From Epithemia pelagica (lineage: Eukaryota; Bacillariophyta; Bacillariophyceae; Surirellales; Surirellaceae), in NCBI GenBank assembly GCA_946965045.2, contig OX337229.1, positions 5,022,001 to 5,086,000 on the forward strand: a DNA stretch of 64,000 nt. The letters are read 5' to 3'. The position numbers and the translations under genes were made by a program. Shown in pieces: positions 1 to 10,870 of the stretch (within the stretch, counting starts at the first letter, position 1; every line of letters begins with the position of its first letter). Below the pieces are notes generated by a model. That model was not told the origin of the DNA. It saw only the letters and a list, made by a program, of their open reading frames with translations, and made no database searches.

Positions 1-1
1 C

Positions 2-1147
2 GACTGTTTTTGCTGCCGGTGCGGCTTGCCGAAGAATGTCGAAGAGGGTGTCGCGGACCGCGTTTGATAGCGCTGTTTTTGAGGCTTGGTTGCAGTGGAA
101 GAGGTGGTCCCCTTCTTTGTCCAATTCTTTGTTGCAGCGACAACGGCCGCCGACGTCGGAGTGGAAGAGCGGCAACCGCAGTTTCCGCCGTATTGCTGTT
201 CTAAATATTTGGTTGTCGAGTCGAAAGCGTTCGGCTGTGCGTGGTAAGTGAAATGCCATGCTTGTCAGTGGTGACAAGAGTGATGGAAGAAGAACTCGTT
301 CTGTCGGAGTGGTGGTTTCAATGAGTTTTGGAATGACGTGTTCTTGCAGGATGTGGTTGATTTGTCTGTTGTGTGTTGTGTGGTCATACCGTTCGTGCTT
401 GTAGAGAGTTTGGTCGGCGTACTCGTGGGTGAAGAGGGAGAGGCCTCTTCGGAAGGCTATGATGGCTGGATCCTCGCTGTGTTCCCAGTTTTGGTACTGT
501 TGTTGGTGGTGGGTTGGTATGGGGGAATCTTTGGATTGGGCTAGTTGCAGGGCTCGTGCTGTTTGGGTCAAGAGACGGGGGTATGCAGCCGCTGCGGCGT
601 TGTGGTACCCCAATCCTCCGAGTCTGTTGGGGAGGCTCGCTATGAGGGTCGATTGTTCTGTCACGTTGGTTTCGACGGTTGATGTGAGGTTAGCGATGAA
701 CTTGGCAATCAACCGGTTTGTTTTTGTCGTGACTGGACTGTTCCATAGTGTGGATCGCTGGTTGGGGCATGGGTGGGCCTGGACAATGTCTGCTGGGAGC
801 AGGTGCAGAATGGCGGGGATGAAGGAATAGCGGAAGAGGGAGCTTCGGGTTTGGAGGTCGTCCAGTTGGTTTAGTTTGGAAAGGTTGCTCTCCATGTTGT
901 GGAGCCGTTGTTCGATGAATGTTTGCGCAAACGTTGGTGATCCAATGGGTTGTCCCAAGAAACGGGTACCGGTTGTCAGTTCTGCTGCTTTTGGGTCGGT
1001 CGGAGAGAGTAGATGCAGTGCATGCTGGAGGCTCGAACGATGTTGTGGTTGCAGTCGCTCCAGGGGGGACTCGTGGGAGGTAGAGGTCAGTATTTTCTGT
1101 CGAAAAGACGCGAAAAATCCTGGATGATGCCATTCATGATTGGCACG
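2..1147 (-). CDS. Reverse-transcriptase-related protein, C-terminal fragment (partial, no start)
   Basis: The minus-strand frame is open for 382 codons, from just after an in-frame TGA (1148-1150) to the window edge. No Met lies near its beginning, so it is a fragment rather than a complete gene. In reading order it shows LGQPIGSPTFAQTF (about 920-960), HPCPNQRSTLW (about 750-780), LPNRLGGLGYHNAA (about 600-640) and a Cys/His cluster CRC...GDHLFHC followed by RDTLFDIL (about 50-150). These follow the palm domain in large reverse-transcriptase-like proteins of plants and stramenopiles. The catalytic YxDD region would lie upstream of 1147 and is not present. I infer a 5'-truncated retroelement copy whose open frame suggests either recent insertion or an intron-containing gene. 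Confidence 0.6.
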
Positions 1148-1433
1148 TCAAACGGGATTAAACATGACATTACCCATATAGTCTAAGGTACCAAAGTAGC
1201 TCAATCACTCCTCTAGGTACTCCTACTCCTCTCTAGGAGTAGTCATCTTTGAAGACATCAGATCGAAGTTAAAACAACAGCGCTATATTGGTGCGATGGT
1301 CTCGCTCTAAATCTTTCATTGTCTCTCCAAGTTCCTTTGCGTATCTCTGGTTGTCTTCAACCACATACAAAATCTACACTTGGTTCGTACGTATCTTGGG
1401 TTGTCCACAACCGGTTTCCCCCATCCGAAGGAC
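1148..1433. other. Intergenic region with TACTCCT/AGGAGTA cluster
   Basis: No gene is visible. TACTCCT occurs at 1218-1224 and again overlapping at 1224-1230, and its complement AGGAGTA at 1235-1241. The same heptamer recurs in other 3' intergenic regions of the window. The stretch would include the 3' UTR of the minus-strand gene ending at 1434. Confidence 0.5.
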
Positions 1434-2129
1434 TCACTCGTCCTTGGTTTCCTCTGCTTCCTGACCATCCTCTGGAAACCAACGATCCACAATGTTTTCC
1501 TTCACCCAACCAGTTGTGGAAAGAGCCAACCCAACTCTGAGAGGGACGGCAAAACGGGCAAAGTTCACAAAGGCAAAGGCTTCTGCTCCGACACCAGCCA
1601 TGTCATCCTTGTTGTTGAAATCGGGCCAATGTCCGGCAATTTTGTAGTATCCGAAGCATGCGACAGGAAGGGAAACGAGCCAGAATGCCCATTCCCAAAG
1701 GGCATAGGAGATGAAGCCAGCTTTTCCAGACTCTTTAATTTGTTGCAACATTTTCTTGACGCCATTTTCGTCCTCTTCTTCTACATCGTTCTTTTCCTCA
1801 ATCATTTCAAGTTTCATTTCAGGCAATGGTTCTGGTTTAACGGGTTCCATTGGGGCACTTTCCACTGGTTCATCTTCCTTGACTCCATCCCAACGCAACA
1901 AATTTCGAAAAGCTCCAAATACCTTTTTCCTGATCGTTCCTGGGCCTTGACCTTCTTCTGAAACGGAGTTTGCAACCGTTTCGTCCTTTTCAAGCAAAGA
2001 GGATTGCTTCTCATCGACCATAGGTCTGACACTGGTCGAAGACTGCACGAGTCGGATCGGACGGGCAGGAGTGAAGGCATTGCCCGATTCCATCAATGTC
2101 AGGGCAATTAAAATATACTTGATCATCAT
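1434..2129 (-). CDS. Plastid-targeted DUF1279 (FAM210-like) membrane protein
   Basis: The predicted protein is 231 aa. I start at the first of two adjacent ATGs (2129), because the protein then opens with a hydrophobic signal peptide (MMIKYILIALTLMESGNAF) and cleavage before Phe. That is the diatom ASAFAP-type plastid signal, followed by a basic, Ser-rich transit region. A longer frame up to 2306 exists but would bury this signal. Residues 70-125 are acidic. The C-terminal half has two hydrophobic segments and a GAEAFAFVNFARFAVPLR stretch resembling the G..A...FK.A.PAR signature of DUF1279/FAM210. FAM210 proteins are organelle membrane proteins of poorly known biochemistry. Family assignment is by motif only. 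The upstream region is shared with the divergent gene at 2857. Confidence 0.6.
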   Translation of the reverse strand: MMIKYILIALTLMESGNAFTPARPIRLVQSSTSVRPMVDEKQSSLLEKDETVANSVSEEGQGPGTIRKKVFGAFRNLLRWDGVKEDEPVESAPMEPVKPEPLPEMKLEMIEEKNDVEEEDENGVKKMLQQIKESGKAGFISYALWEWAFWLVSLPVACFGYYKIAGHWPDFNNKDDMAGVGAEAFAFVNFARFAVPLRVGLALSTTGWVKENIVDRWFPEDGQEAEETKDE

Positions 2130-2856
2130 GTTGTATCTGGGTATAGAAGTCGATGTTCGAGTAGATTGGTTTTGTCGTTGTCTTGAATGTTTTGTCGGGG
2201 ATCGGGGATGCAATCGTTTGTCCCGATTGGTTGCGAAGCGAACGAAATTGACAATTGACGATCTTGATTTGCTTTTCTTGCTTGTCTTTTTTCCACTCGT
2301 CGACATGTTGGATGCAACGACACATCCGTCCAGAGATGACGCATGACCCCGTACGACTACGTAAGACGTTTCTATAGGTTAAACAGTAGAGAGTTTGTTA
2401 CGTGGGTCCACGTCATATACTGATTCAGTCATACTGGATTTCTCTGCATTCCGTAGGGTCACTGCGACAGAAGCACCTTCTTGGCCGGCGGCAGGACCCC
2501 GCTTCGCCGGCATAGTTTTCGCGCCAGCCTTCCCCTTCTTTGGGCGTGAAGACACGATCTCAAATCCTGACAACTTTTGGAAGAAAAGACGAGACACAAA
2601 AAAATGATGGGACAAGGACAAGGACATCAACGGGTGGCCGCGATAATTTCTGCAGTAGTGTAGCTTTACATAAGTCCATGGTCGATGGAAGTGCCATCCT
2701 CTGCTGACAAATCTGAACGTTGAATCTCCCATCCGAGATATTCTTCTTCTTTGGTTGGTTCAAAGACATTTGAGACTTGTTGAAGAAGTGATACATTGGA
2801 CGGGTGAACATTCCAAGGTGATCCGTCGCTTGGTGCAACCCAAAGACTTGTTTTAT
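2130..2856. promoter_or_regulatory. Divergent intergenic region
   Basis: These 727 bases lie between two divergently transcribed genes and should hold both promoters and 5' UTRs. I see no convincing gene. A minus-strand frame at 2379-2732 has no recognisable content. No TATA-like or repeated element stands out. Confidence 0.35.
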
Positions 2857-3765
2857 ATGAGAATGTCTCAATCACACCAGCCATCACGTGGACAGGAACC
2901 ATGTCATCTTGATTCCTTGGCTAGTTTGAAGGAATTTATTGTGGGACATGACGCTTTTGAACCATATCCGAAAGATGAAACCATGGGAGGTGGAAAACAT
3001 GCGGCAGCAACGTGCCAAAAGTCACGACCAAGGTCACGTTTGTGTACCTCACATCCGACAGATGCCCTCGACAGAAACACAGATATCAAACAACAAAGGG
3101 CGAATCAAGCTATAGCCGCGCTCGCTGATATGTTCTCTGTAGAACTTGGACCAAGCATTCCTCTCGAACGAATATCCTCTGATGGTGGCGCACGAGCATC
3201 CTCACCACCAGACTCTGGAGACGCGACAGAGGCTTGGTCTCGTCCTCCGTTGCATCCCGATCCATTGCCACGCCATCACCACCATGAACCGTTAAAGTCC
3301 TCTCTCAAGACCCAATCTTCCTTGATTGTTCCAGTGGACCATGATACTACGTCGCGCCGCCGCCAAAGGCGCGTTGTCACCTTTGGAGCACTCAATACAC
3401 GCGTCTATAGTGTTGCCTTGTCCGATCACCCATCTTGCTCGTATGGACCTCCCATTGCACTGGGATGGGAGTATCAGGACGAGGGTACCGTGGACGTGGA
3501 GGACTATGAACAACAAAGACTGCCGCGGCGCAAGCTGGACCAATTGGTGCTTTCCTGTCAAACGCGCATGCATATGTTGGTCAAACGAGGGGGCTATTCC
3601 ACTGCGGAGCTTCGCGAGGCCATGCTGGAAAGCGACCGAGTCAAGCGTGAACGACTGTTTACCGATATTTTTTCACCCGCGACCAGTTTCGTGGATGAAG
3701 CCTTGGAAAACTTGATTCATCGGCTCCAGTGCTTTTGGCAAAAACCTCCTAGGTTGCTATCATAG
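2857..3765 (+). CDS. Conserved diatom-type protein, unknown function
   Basis: Length 302 aa from the ATG at 2857; ATGs at 2863 and 2983 are alternatives. The frame is open further upstream to about 2755 but only with a TTG. The N-terminal half is low complexity (His-, Pro- and Ser-rich, including an HHHHE run). The conserved core, residues about 200-300, reads RRVVTFGALNTRVYSVALSD, then HPSCSYGPPIALGWEY, an acidic DVEDYE segment, and a basic helix-rich tail containing RMHMLVKRGGYS and SDRVKRER. I recognise this arrangement (V-x-F near a TR-x-Y, then D-x-P-S-x-S-x-G-P-P-x-x-L-G-W) as one that recurs in many diatom hypothetical proteins. No biochemical role is known to me. No signal peptide or membrane segment is seen. 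Confidence 0.6.
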   Translation: MRMSQSHQPSRGQEPCHLDSLASLKEFIVGHDAFEPYPKDETMGGGKHAAATCQKSRPRSRLCTSHPTDALDRNTDIKQQRANQAIAALADMFSVELGPSIPLERISSDGGARASSPPDSGDATEAWSRPPLHPDPLPRHHHHEPLKSSLKTQSSLIVPVDHDTTSRRRQRRVVTFGALNTRVYSVALSDHPSCSYGPPIALGWEYQDEGTVDVEDYEQQRLPRRKLDQLVLSCQTRMHMLVKRGGYSTAELREAMLESDRVKRERLFTDIFSPATSFVDEALENLIHRLQCFWQKPPRLLS

Positions 3766-3892
3766 CAGTTCTGGTGCACCAGTCACTCCTATAGTAGTTG
3801 ACAAGCATTTATAGAGAAGAGATTATTCATACGTTGCGAAACACTAACGTTTACCAAAGAAGCTCATGTCGTGTAGTCTCTCAACAGAATGG

Positions 3893-5230
3893 TTAACGAC
3901 GATAGGCCAACAATTCTCGGGGCTCCAGAGTCGAAGGATCCTTGTACTGGATAGCCGTCATGCCGCTTCCATCCAAATGACAGTTTGACCCGTCTTCGTT
4001 GCAAGGAAAGTTTTGGACGGTGAAGGAATCCAACGTAGCCCAGGCCACTTCAGACTCAATTCCCAACGCGTTCTTCCCCATGACAATGCGGAAATATCCC
4101 ATTTCTCCCCAATACTGACCTGTTGGTGCAAGACATGTCCATGTAATACAAACAAGTGTGAGACACGATGGTGAGTTGGTCATTTGCCATTTTTCGAATG
4201 GACATGTGTGTGTGTCACTCACCCCACGAGTTGCGGACAATCCAATATTCTTCATTGGTATCCGGATCGAGGCCCCATCCTACAATGGCAACGACATGGT
4301 TGACCATCATGTGCCAAAATTTGGTATCGTACACAACACCACCCGGATACTCCACAATGGGTTCGGCATTGACACCCGTCGCCACCGGTCCACGGGCATA
4401 AATTTCCGCCTTGATCTTGTCCGCCACGGCCCCAAACCCATCGGTAAAGTACGAGTACGTTCCATATTCGGCAATGGAGGCATTGGGAAAAATTTCCACC
4501 GCGTAGCAATTGCCGGAATGGTCACATGTGCGACACGTATTGAGTGGTGTACAGGTCGTGTCCAAATGCTTGCAAAATCCGTCGGTGGATTCGGAACTAC
4601 AAGCGACGTAGGGCATGCATGTTTCGTACGGAACGAATTCGTTTTGATGAATAAATTCATAGACTCCGGTATGGCTTCCTCCGTGACAGGAACCGGCGAC
4701 GGATCCGGCACAATTGAGTATGTATTGAATGGACAAGTTGATCTCATCGTTTTCCATGGTAGTGGTGGCGGCGGCACCATTCTTCTTGTCGCTGGTGTGT
4801 CCATGATGGCTGTGCACCGCGTTTTCGTAACGAGCAATTTTGATGCGATCGGATAAGGAACTAATGGCACCGTGCGCCCAACACGACCCGCAGTACTGGG
4901 GAATGTGCTGGTTGAGGCTGTGTGTCAACAAGGACGTTCCATTAAAGTCACCCCAGGAGAAGCTTTCGGGTAAATCTTCCGGTTTCAAGTACGTGTAGGG
5001 AAGAGGAGATTTGTAATTGTTTCGAACTTTGTGGCCCTCCAATACCTACGAGAAATGGAGCAAGAACATTGAGTCAAAACTGAACATGTGAACTGATATG
5101 CAATTGTGAATTTGATTTACCAACGCAGTCCGCAGAAACGTACCACATACTCGCTCCTCTTCTCAGCCCCTACACGAATCAAAGTGGATAAGGCAAAAAT
5201 GTAGAATAGTGTAACCGGCAACATTGTCAT
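3893..5230 (-). CDS. Cathepsin Z/X-like papain-family cysteine protease (3 exons)
   Basis: Exons 5144-5230, 4223-5045 and 3893-4119 join to 378 aa. Introns are GT-AG: donor GTACGT with acceptor TTCTCGTAG (98 nt), and donor GTGAGT with acceptor CACCAACAG (103 nt). The second joins NSWG to QYWGEMG in frame. The first ATG (5230) gives a signal peptide (MTMLPVTLFYIFALSTLIR), so the enzyme should enter the secretory or lysosomal route. The papain triad is visible: Cys in QYCGSCWAHGA, His in VNHVVAIVGWG, Asn in RNSWGQYWGE. The glutamine of the oxyanion hole precedes the Cys. The order LPESFSW, the Cys-rich YETCMPYVAC region and the short propeptide match cathepsin Z (peptidase C1A, carboxypeptidase-type). 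It is divergent from the RPC4 gene with 211 bp between. Confidence 0.9.
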
Positions 5231-5441
5231 TTTGCTTTGATACAACATATATGGGAAAAATATCCAAATCAGAACATTGCGACTCGGTCGCGGAACGTAT
5301 GCATGACGATCTTACCCAAACGTGCGCGTGGGTAGATCGTCCCATTAAATTATATCGTCTCTTTGTGTATCATCTCTAGGATCTTTGCAATATAGACGAG
5401 GTCCTTTTGTTGTGCGTCCTTCTTTTGACTTGCTCAGCAAC

Positions 5442-6797
5442 ATGGCTCCACCACAGCAAGCTGGAAAATTCAAGCCTCGCAAACCCGTCAAGAAAATACG
5501 GGTGGGTGCTGCTTCGGCCAACACAAATACATCCGGCGGTGATGCACCGGCTCCGACCACGGTGCGATCGTCTTCCGCATCGCGTGGCGCAGGGGGACGA
5601 GGTGGTCGATCAGGACGAGGAGGAGGACGAGGTCGCGAGGGTGGTGGTCGTGGTGGTGGTCGAGGTGGTCGAGGGATTCCAGTGCAACAGGGACAAGCGT
5701 TTTTTGTGGCAGCTCCCGCACCTAGCAAACAAGGTAGTGGCGGCACTAAATCATCAACGACCAAGGATGCCGCCAATCGAACCGCGGCCGCTGTGGCTCG
5801 ACGACTGCAAGCTTCGGCGGCAGGACGAGGTGCTGGCGGTGGTGGCCTACCACCGGGAGGAGACTCGGGACCACAAGAAGAAATTGTTGGTATGATGGAC
5901 GAGGCGATTGGAACTGCCGTTCCGGATGGGGCCAAAAGTAGCCGAGCGGGAAGTGGCCGGTTCTCCTCCTCCAACGAGGCCCCCAACGAACAACTAGGCA
6001 GTAACGCCAAAACTCTTAAGTTTGTAGATGATGAAACAGGCTACACCTATGATTCCGATTCCAGTCAAGAAGAGCGAAATCGAAAAAAGAAAAACCGAGG
6101 ATTCCCTTCACCATCTGTGACCATGCCGGAACAAGAACCTCTCCAATTACCTTTTCCACCTTCACAAAAGCCGATTGGTATTGGCAGTCACCGTGCTGTT
6201 TCATCAAACACAATCCCTGCCTTGGATAGCATGCAAACTGACGACGACTTGGCATCGCCGTCTTCTCATCCATCAATGCCCCTCTCGTCCATCACCCACG
6301 ATCCGTCTGTGCCGTCTCCGTTTGCGGATGTGAACCAGCACAGTGCCTATGAATTTGAAAAGGATTCCTGGTTCCTTGTACAACTTCCAACCCGTTTGCC
6401 TCCTCTTCGATCGTCCATGGTGGAACAAGATGGCCCTCCGGAACCGGGAGACGACGATGGTACGACGCTGCCCACCCACGCCGATCAAACCACGACTTTG
6501 CAAGAAACAGCCAAAATAGACACTGCCGAAGTTGCGACTCCACCGGTTCGGGTCGAGTGCTTTGACAATGCCATGACATCGGCCATTCCGGGACGAATGG
6601 GGAAAATCAGAGTGCATCAAAGCGGGAAGACAGTTTTGGTTCTCACCGCAACCGATGGAAGCGAAACGCTTTTCAACGTCACCGAAGGGTTGACTTGCGC
6701 TTTTCAACAGCAAGCAGCGATCATTGATACCGAAAAGTCAAGCTTAATACAGTTGGGAACAGTTGGAAAAACACTCGTGGTCACGCCAGACCTATAA
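5442..6797 (+). CDS. POLR3D: DNA-directed RNA polymerase III subunit RPC4
   Basis: 451 aa from the ATG at 5442 (context AACATGGCT); an upstream in-frame extension lacks a better start. The N-terminus carries FKPRKPVKKIR, typical of RPC4, followed by an RGG-like Gly/Arg tract (about residues 50-85). The middle has PEQEPLQLPFPP, the conserved LPF motif. The C-terminal domain (about 385-451) has GRMGKIRVHQSGK and ends with LGTVGKTLVVTPDL, matching the RPC4/Rpc53 fold that pairs with RPC5 in the TFIIF-like module of Pol III. The role known for the family is promoter opening, termination and reinitiation at tRNA and 5S genes. Only 72 bp separate its stop from that of the convergent RecQ gene. Confidence 0.85.
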   Translation: MAPPQQAGKFKPRKPVKKIRVGAASANTNTSGGDAPAPTTVRSSSASRGAGGRGGRSGRGGGRGREGGGRGGGRGGRGIPVQQGQAFFVAAPAPSKQGSGGTKSSTTKDAANRTAAAVARRLQASAAGRGAGGGGLPPGGDSGPQEEIVGMMDEAIGTAVPDGAKSSRAGSGRFSSSNEAPNEQLGSNAKTLKFVDDETGYTYDSDSSQEERNRKKKNRGFPSPSVTMPEQEPLQLPFPPSQKPIGIGSHRAVSSNTIPALDSMQTDDDLASPSSHPSMPLSSITHDPSVPSPFADVNQHSAYEFEKDSWFLVQLPTRLPPLRSSMVEQDGPPEPGDDDGTTLPTHADQTTTLQETAKIDTAEVATPPVRVECFDNAMTSAIPGRMGKIRVHQSGKTVLVLTATDGSETLFNVTEGLTCAFQQQAAIIDTEKSSLIQLGTVGKTLVVTPDL

Positions 6798-6869
6798 CAA
6801 GACGATTTCACTTGTCATGGCAACGAAAGTGATGGATGGTGGCAAAAGGCATGTTTCCTTATCCTCTAT

Positions 6870-9800
6870 TTAGTTAGCAAAGAATTTGGAGCTTTCTGCG
6901 ACAGACCGTGTTGAGTCCGGAATTTCAATCACTTCGAAGTCGATCCCATCGTCATATTCGTCAGTTGGGTCCTTTGTATTCTTACTATCAAGGCTGCCAT
7001 TTGGCTTGGGTTGTTGGGCAGTTTTGCTATCATTCGTTTTTGCACGCTTTACTGGACGGTTCAAATATTCTTCTAGGCCTCTGGTCTCAATAAAATTTTT
7101 CACAATTCGAACAAGACGTTCTCCATATTCCAGAAGGATATTTTCTCCCAGATCTCCAGTTGCTTTAAGTTCCTCGAGCGTTGTTGGAGGTTGTGCTGCA
7201 ATTCTTTTCATCGCATCGTTCGACAAAATATGCCAATAATACGAAGACTTGCCCATCATCCTTTCCTCCTCGGACCAGTTCGTAACAATCTTCTTTATCC
7301 TATCCACAAGATCCTTGGTAGCTTCCTCTGGAAGAACCGAAGGCGATGCAGTTTTGGTAGATATCGACGGCTTGGTCGATCTTATGAATTCGTCGTCGGA
7401 TGGATCCGATTCGTCCACGCCTAAGATTGGCGGAGAGACGACCCCAGCCTTACGTCGAACACCTTTCTTTTTCGTAGTTGCTGTATTTTCTTTGTTTCCA
7501 GAGCTCTTCTTTGTCTTGTTTTCTTTCCCGGAATGAACTTGTTGTTGAGCTGTTTCTTTTGGAAAGTCCACATAAAATTTTCGTTGCCCGGATAAGACCG
7601 CCCCAGCACTCTCGCCGAGATTGACATAATCAGAAGCAAATCCCTGATTGTTTTGTACACTAGATTCGACCAGTATTCGTTCAAAAATAAGTGTGTGGAC
7701 AATGCGGTCTATTTCGTGCCTCTTCAAGTTCTTTCCTCCTCCGTATCCCTTTACCTTTGACAGATCGATGAATTTAGTAGCCGATTTGCTCTTGGATCCC
7801 CGGAATAACTCACTTAGTTGCGTTAGTGTGACACCATTCCGCCTCTGCTTCTGCAAATCAGAGAGCAGGCCCAATATCGAAGTCGCAACAACACTCATAT
7901 CCCTTCTCTCGGGGGTTCTACCTGCTCGGCAGTTATCACAAGTTTGCCCACAGTTTGATCGGTCGAAGCGTTCTCCGAAGAATTCCAGTTGCATCGTTCT
8001 TCGACAGCGAAAAGAATCTTCACAGTAGCGAACGCAAGAGTACAGTTGATCCACTTGACGGCGAACGGCCGGTCCATTGGGATTGTTAGCATTCTTCACT
8101 ATCAGGTTCTCCAATATGTTCTTGTCCTTGTATTGATAATACATGATACAGTCGGCCTGATCTCCATCGCGACCTGCCCGACCACTTTCTTGATAGTAAT
8201 GTGTGATCGACTTTGGCATGGAATAGTGAATGACATAGCGTACATCAGGTTTGTCAATTCCCATACCGAACGCCACAGTTGCACAAAGAACGCTGACTTT
8301 GCCGATACTCCATTCTCTATGACGTCTCTCCCTTTCATTTGTGTCTACTTCTGCATGGTAGAACGAAACTCTCACATGGCTACAGCCAGGTTTCTCCCGG
8401 ACTTTCTGTTCAAGCTGTCCGGCTAATTTTTCACAATCTTTTCTGCTCAAGCAATAGACAACACCCGAATCTTTGGGACGTTTTGATATGTACTCAGCTA
8501 TGGCATCAATCGTCTTGGAATCTTTCTTTCGGACTTCGTAGTGCAAGTTGGCTCGATTGAATGACGACTTGTATCTATACTCATTTCTCATGCCCAATGC
8601 ACGAATGGCATCGTTGACAACCTTCTCATTTGCCGTCGCTGTCAATGCCATTAATGGGACATTCGGGTACTCCCTTCGAAGCATATCAAGTCGCATGTAG
8701 TCCACACGGAAATCGTGACCCCAGTCACTGAGGCAGTGAGCTTCGTCCACAACGAATCTACTGATGAGTCGTTTGTCTGCTAACCTGCGTATGAGTGACT
8801 GCATCTGAGTCGAGTTGGTAAGCTTCTCTGGTGTAATATAGAGCATTTTTATTCCACCGTGAGGAGAGGCTTCATTCAATCGACGGACTATTTCAACTTG
8901 CTCTGTTTGATAGTCCTGAGAAGAGGCAAGAAAAACAGAGTCGATCCCCAGTTTTAACAGTGATTGAACTTGATCTTGGATGAGAGACAAAAGCGGTGAA
9001 ATAACAATTGTGAGACCCGGGCAGCACCAGGCTGGGAGTTGGTAGCACAGGGATTTCCCTCCCCCAGTAGGCATCAACACAAAAACGTCCTGTCCTTGAA
9101 TTGCTCGTTGGATTATTTCTCTTTGCCCTGGTCGAAACTCGCGATGACCAAACTTTCGTCTATTTTCCGAGACCATATCTTTGACGTCATTGAGATCATA
9201 TGCAGAATCTCCATAACTTCCGCCTGAGGTATGGCGATTACCCTCCATTCCATCCACCCACTGGAAAAAGTCACATTGCTGATCATTTGGAAGGGAGCAT
9301 TTGTAAAATTGTCGACCAGCGTTCGCGGAAGTGTTTGCAGTGAGCATAGCGCATGGAACATTGTGTCCTGGACACAAGGGAACCCAAGTAGAGTCTGCGC
9401 CGTTCTGAAACATGGTGTTTGCCTGCATGAAATCGTTCGAGCATGTTTCGGATGGATTGAATACGGTTGATCCACCATTCATTTCGCTTGAACGATGTAT
9501 TGTGTCTCCAGTAGATTGCCAGCTGTCAACCGATGGTCGAGGCATAGAAGCGGAGTCCATCGTACTGTCCATATCATATTGGTAGTTGTCAGTTCCCGAA
9601 CCACTAGGACGAGACTGGTCATTGTTGCTTGTCCAGTTCTCACCGTAGTCAAAACCAGAAAACCCTCCACGTGAGTGCGCTTGCGGCAAATTCCTCGACG
9701 TCACTTGAGATGCTCCAGAATTTATGTCACGTTGACGATTGGAAACCATCTCATCGACATCGACGCTCGCAAAAAGGGCGTCGAGGTCGTCGTCGTCGTT

Positions 9801-10424
9801 GGCAGGATTGTCATAATCCAAAAATGGAGTTGGCGCTTCAGAAGCAGCTGGTCGCATCGCTGCTTGTTGCGGTTGCACCGATTGAGAACGACCGTCACCA
9901 AACTGGTTCTTTTCCATGGGAGGAGCTTGTTCCCTGCCATACACCTTTGTGACGCAACTAGGAGATTTCTGGGAAGACGAAGTATATTGGTCATATTGAA
10001 CGTTTTGTCGGTTCCGAGTCTGATGTGATGGTGGTAAAGCCTGGGAGATTTGAATCGCAGAACTACCTTGTGGAGTGGGGGTTTGATTCAATGATTCTTG
10101 TGCCGAGAAAGAGCTGGAACGAATTGGTTCAGGAGATTTTTCGCGTGGCAACGCGAGACGCTGTTGGAACTGGCCAGCGGTGGACTGAACCTCATCTCTG
10201 ACTCTTTCAAGTGAAAATTTTCTTGATCTCTTTATTGATTCTTCTTTGTAGAAATGAAAGCATGCGTTTGGTCGACGGCGGAGTCGTCTCCAGCGTTGTT
10301 CGGCGAGGACAGCGCCACGTTCTTGGACGGCGTACTCAAATCCTGCAGCCAAGCCAACCTTGGGATTCTTGTCACGCTCTGCTTTGTCGATTTGTTCTCG
10401 TGAATATTTTAAATTGTTCTTCAT
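6870..10424 (-). CDS. RecQ-family DNA helicase with GRF zinc finger (BLM/Sgs1-type)
   Basis: 1184 aa, single exon. The N-terminal 330 residues are polar and disordered. A GRF-type zinc finger follows (about 348-390: CPGHNVPC...RQFYKC...CDFFQW). The helicase core begins at [14 protein letters not shown] (about 425), with Walker A MPTGGGKS (about 450), DEAH box [16 protein letters not shown] (about 555), TATA motif LMALTATAN, and motif [14 protein letters not shown]. The RecQ zinc-binding/RQC region has CxxT-CDNC spacing (about 810-835). An HRDC-like helical domain lies near 1035-1125, followed by a basic KRAK stretch that may be a nuclear signal. The order matches BLM/Sgs1 helicases, which unwind recombination intermediates with topoisomerase III. 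The start is the first ATG, but the same frame stays open and coding-like for 28 codons upstream after a TGA, so a missed 5' exon is possible. Confidence 0.9.
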   Translation of the reverse strand: MKNNLKYSREQIDKAERDKNPKVGLAAGFEYAVQERGAVLAEQRWRRLRRRPNACFHFYKEESIKRSRKFSLERVRDEVQSTAGQFQQRLALPREKSPEPIRSSSFSAQESLNQTPTPQGSSAIQISQALPPSHQTRNRQNVQYDQYTSSSQKSPSCVTKVYGREQAPPMEKNQFGDGRSQSVQPQQAAMRPAASEAPTPFLDYDNPANDDDDLDALFASVDVDEMVSNRQRDINSGASQVTSRNLPQAHSRGGFSGFDYGENWTSNNDQSRPSGSGTDNYQYDMDSTMDSASMPRPSVDSWQSTGDTIHRSSEMNGGSTVFNPSETCSNDFMQANTMFQNGADSTWVPLCPGHNVPCAMLTANTSANAGRQFYKCSLPNDQQCDFFQWVDGMEGNRHTSGGSYGDSAYDLNDVKDMVSENRRKFGHREFRPGQREIIQRAIQGQDVFVLMPTGGGKSLCYQLPAWCCPGLTIVISPLLSLIQDQVQSLLKLGIDSVFLASSQDYQTEQVEIVRRLNEASPHGGIKMLYITPEKLTNSTQMQSLIRRLADKRLISRFVVDEAHCLSDWGHDFRVDYMRLDMLRREYPNVPLMALTATANEKVVNDAIRALGMRNEYRYKSSFNRANLHYEVRKKDSKTIDAIAEYISKRPKDSGVVYCLSRKDCEKLAGQLEQKVREKPGCSHVRVSFYHAEVDTNERERRHREWSIGKVSVLCATVAFGMGIDKPDVRYVIHYSMPKSITHYYQESGRAGRDGDQADCIMYYQYKDKNILENLIVKNANNPNGPAVRRQVDQLYSCVRYCEDSFRCRRTMQLEFFGERFDRSNCGQTCDNCRAGRTPERRDMSVVATSILGLLSDLQKQRRNGVTLTQLSELFRGSKSKSATKFIDLSKVKGYGGGKNLKRHEIDRIVHTLIFERILVESSVQNNQGFASDYVNLGESAGAVLSGQRKFYVDFPKETAQQQVHSGKENKTKKSSGNKENTATTKKKGVRRKAGVVSPPILGVDESDPSDDEFIRSTKPSISTKTASPSVLPEEATKDLVDRIKKIVTNWSEEERMMGKSSYYWHILSNDAMKRIAAQPPTTLEELKATGDLGENILLEYGERLVRIVKNFIETRGLEEYLNRPVKRAKTNDSKTAQQPKPNGSLDSKNTKDPTDEYDDGIDFEVIEIPDSTRSVAESSKFFAN

Positions 10425-10870
10425 CTTACGTTGTATATCTTTGTAGATGGAAAGGTCTTCATTACCGTCAAACCGTGTGTACCACCAAGAAGGATGCCAT
10501 CACCATTGTCGATCGTCGCTCACAAATTTTGAGACGGTAGAGAGTGCGCCATTTTGGAAAGCATGGCCGGATTGTCATGTGCGATAAAATTAGCTGGTAT
10601 TGGTGTCTGTCCGTTGCCCGAGCATCAAAATAGGAGTAGGTAGACTATGGAGGTCGCCTTTTGCTCCATTATCCAGTTTAGGCAATGTAGTTAACTTTTG
10701 TCCTCCCGCTGTTATTGTTATCGCCAGACCTCTTGCAACAACTGAAGAGTGACTGATACTTCGCCCGAACGTGTCGTCTCATTTACGCCATCCTCAGATT
10801 GGACTGGCCGATGAATCCTAACTCAAGAGAGATTATGACTACGACAGTTCATCTTACCGTACGACCTGTT
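10425..10870. other. Intergenic region, RecQ upstream / downstream of the 10871 gene
   Basis: 446 bases with no complete gene. The first ~90 bases continue the RecQ frame upstream of its ATG. One AGGAGTA motif lies at 10632-10638. Otherwise I see nothing. Confidence 0.35.

Noticed and set aside
2755-2856. Upstream extension of the 2857 gene
   Set aside because: It begins with TTG, not ATG; eukaryotic nuclear genes rarely start so. The same reason excludes GTG/TTG starts at 13709, 54657 and 62810.
4158-4856. 232-codon open frame on the plus strand
   Set aside because: It lies opposite the cathepsin exon 2, which has all catalytic residues and proper introns; the plus frame has no recognisable features.
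5345-6010. Pro-rich 221-codon frame on the minus strand
   Set aside because: It is the antisense image of the Gly/Arg-rich RPC4 region; its composition follows directly from that.
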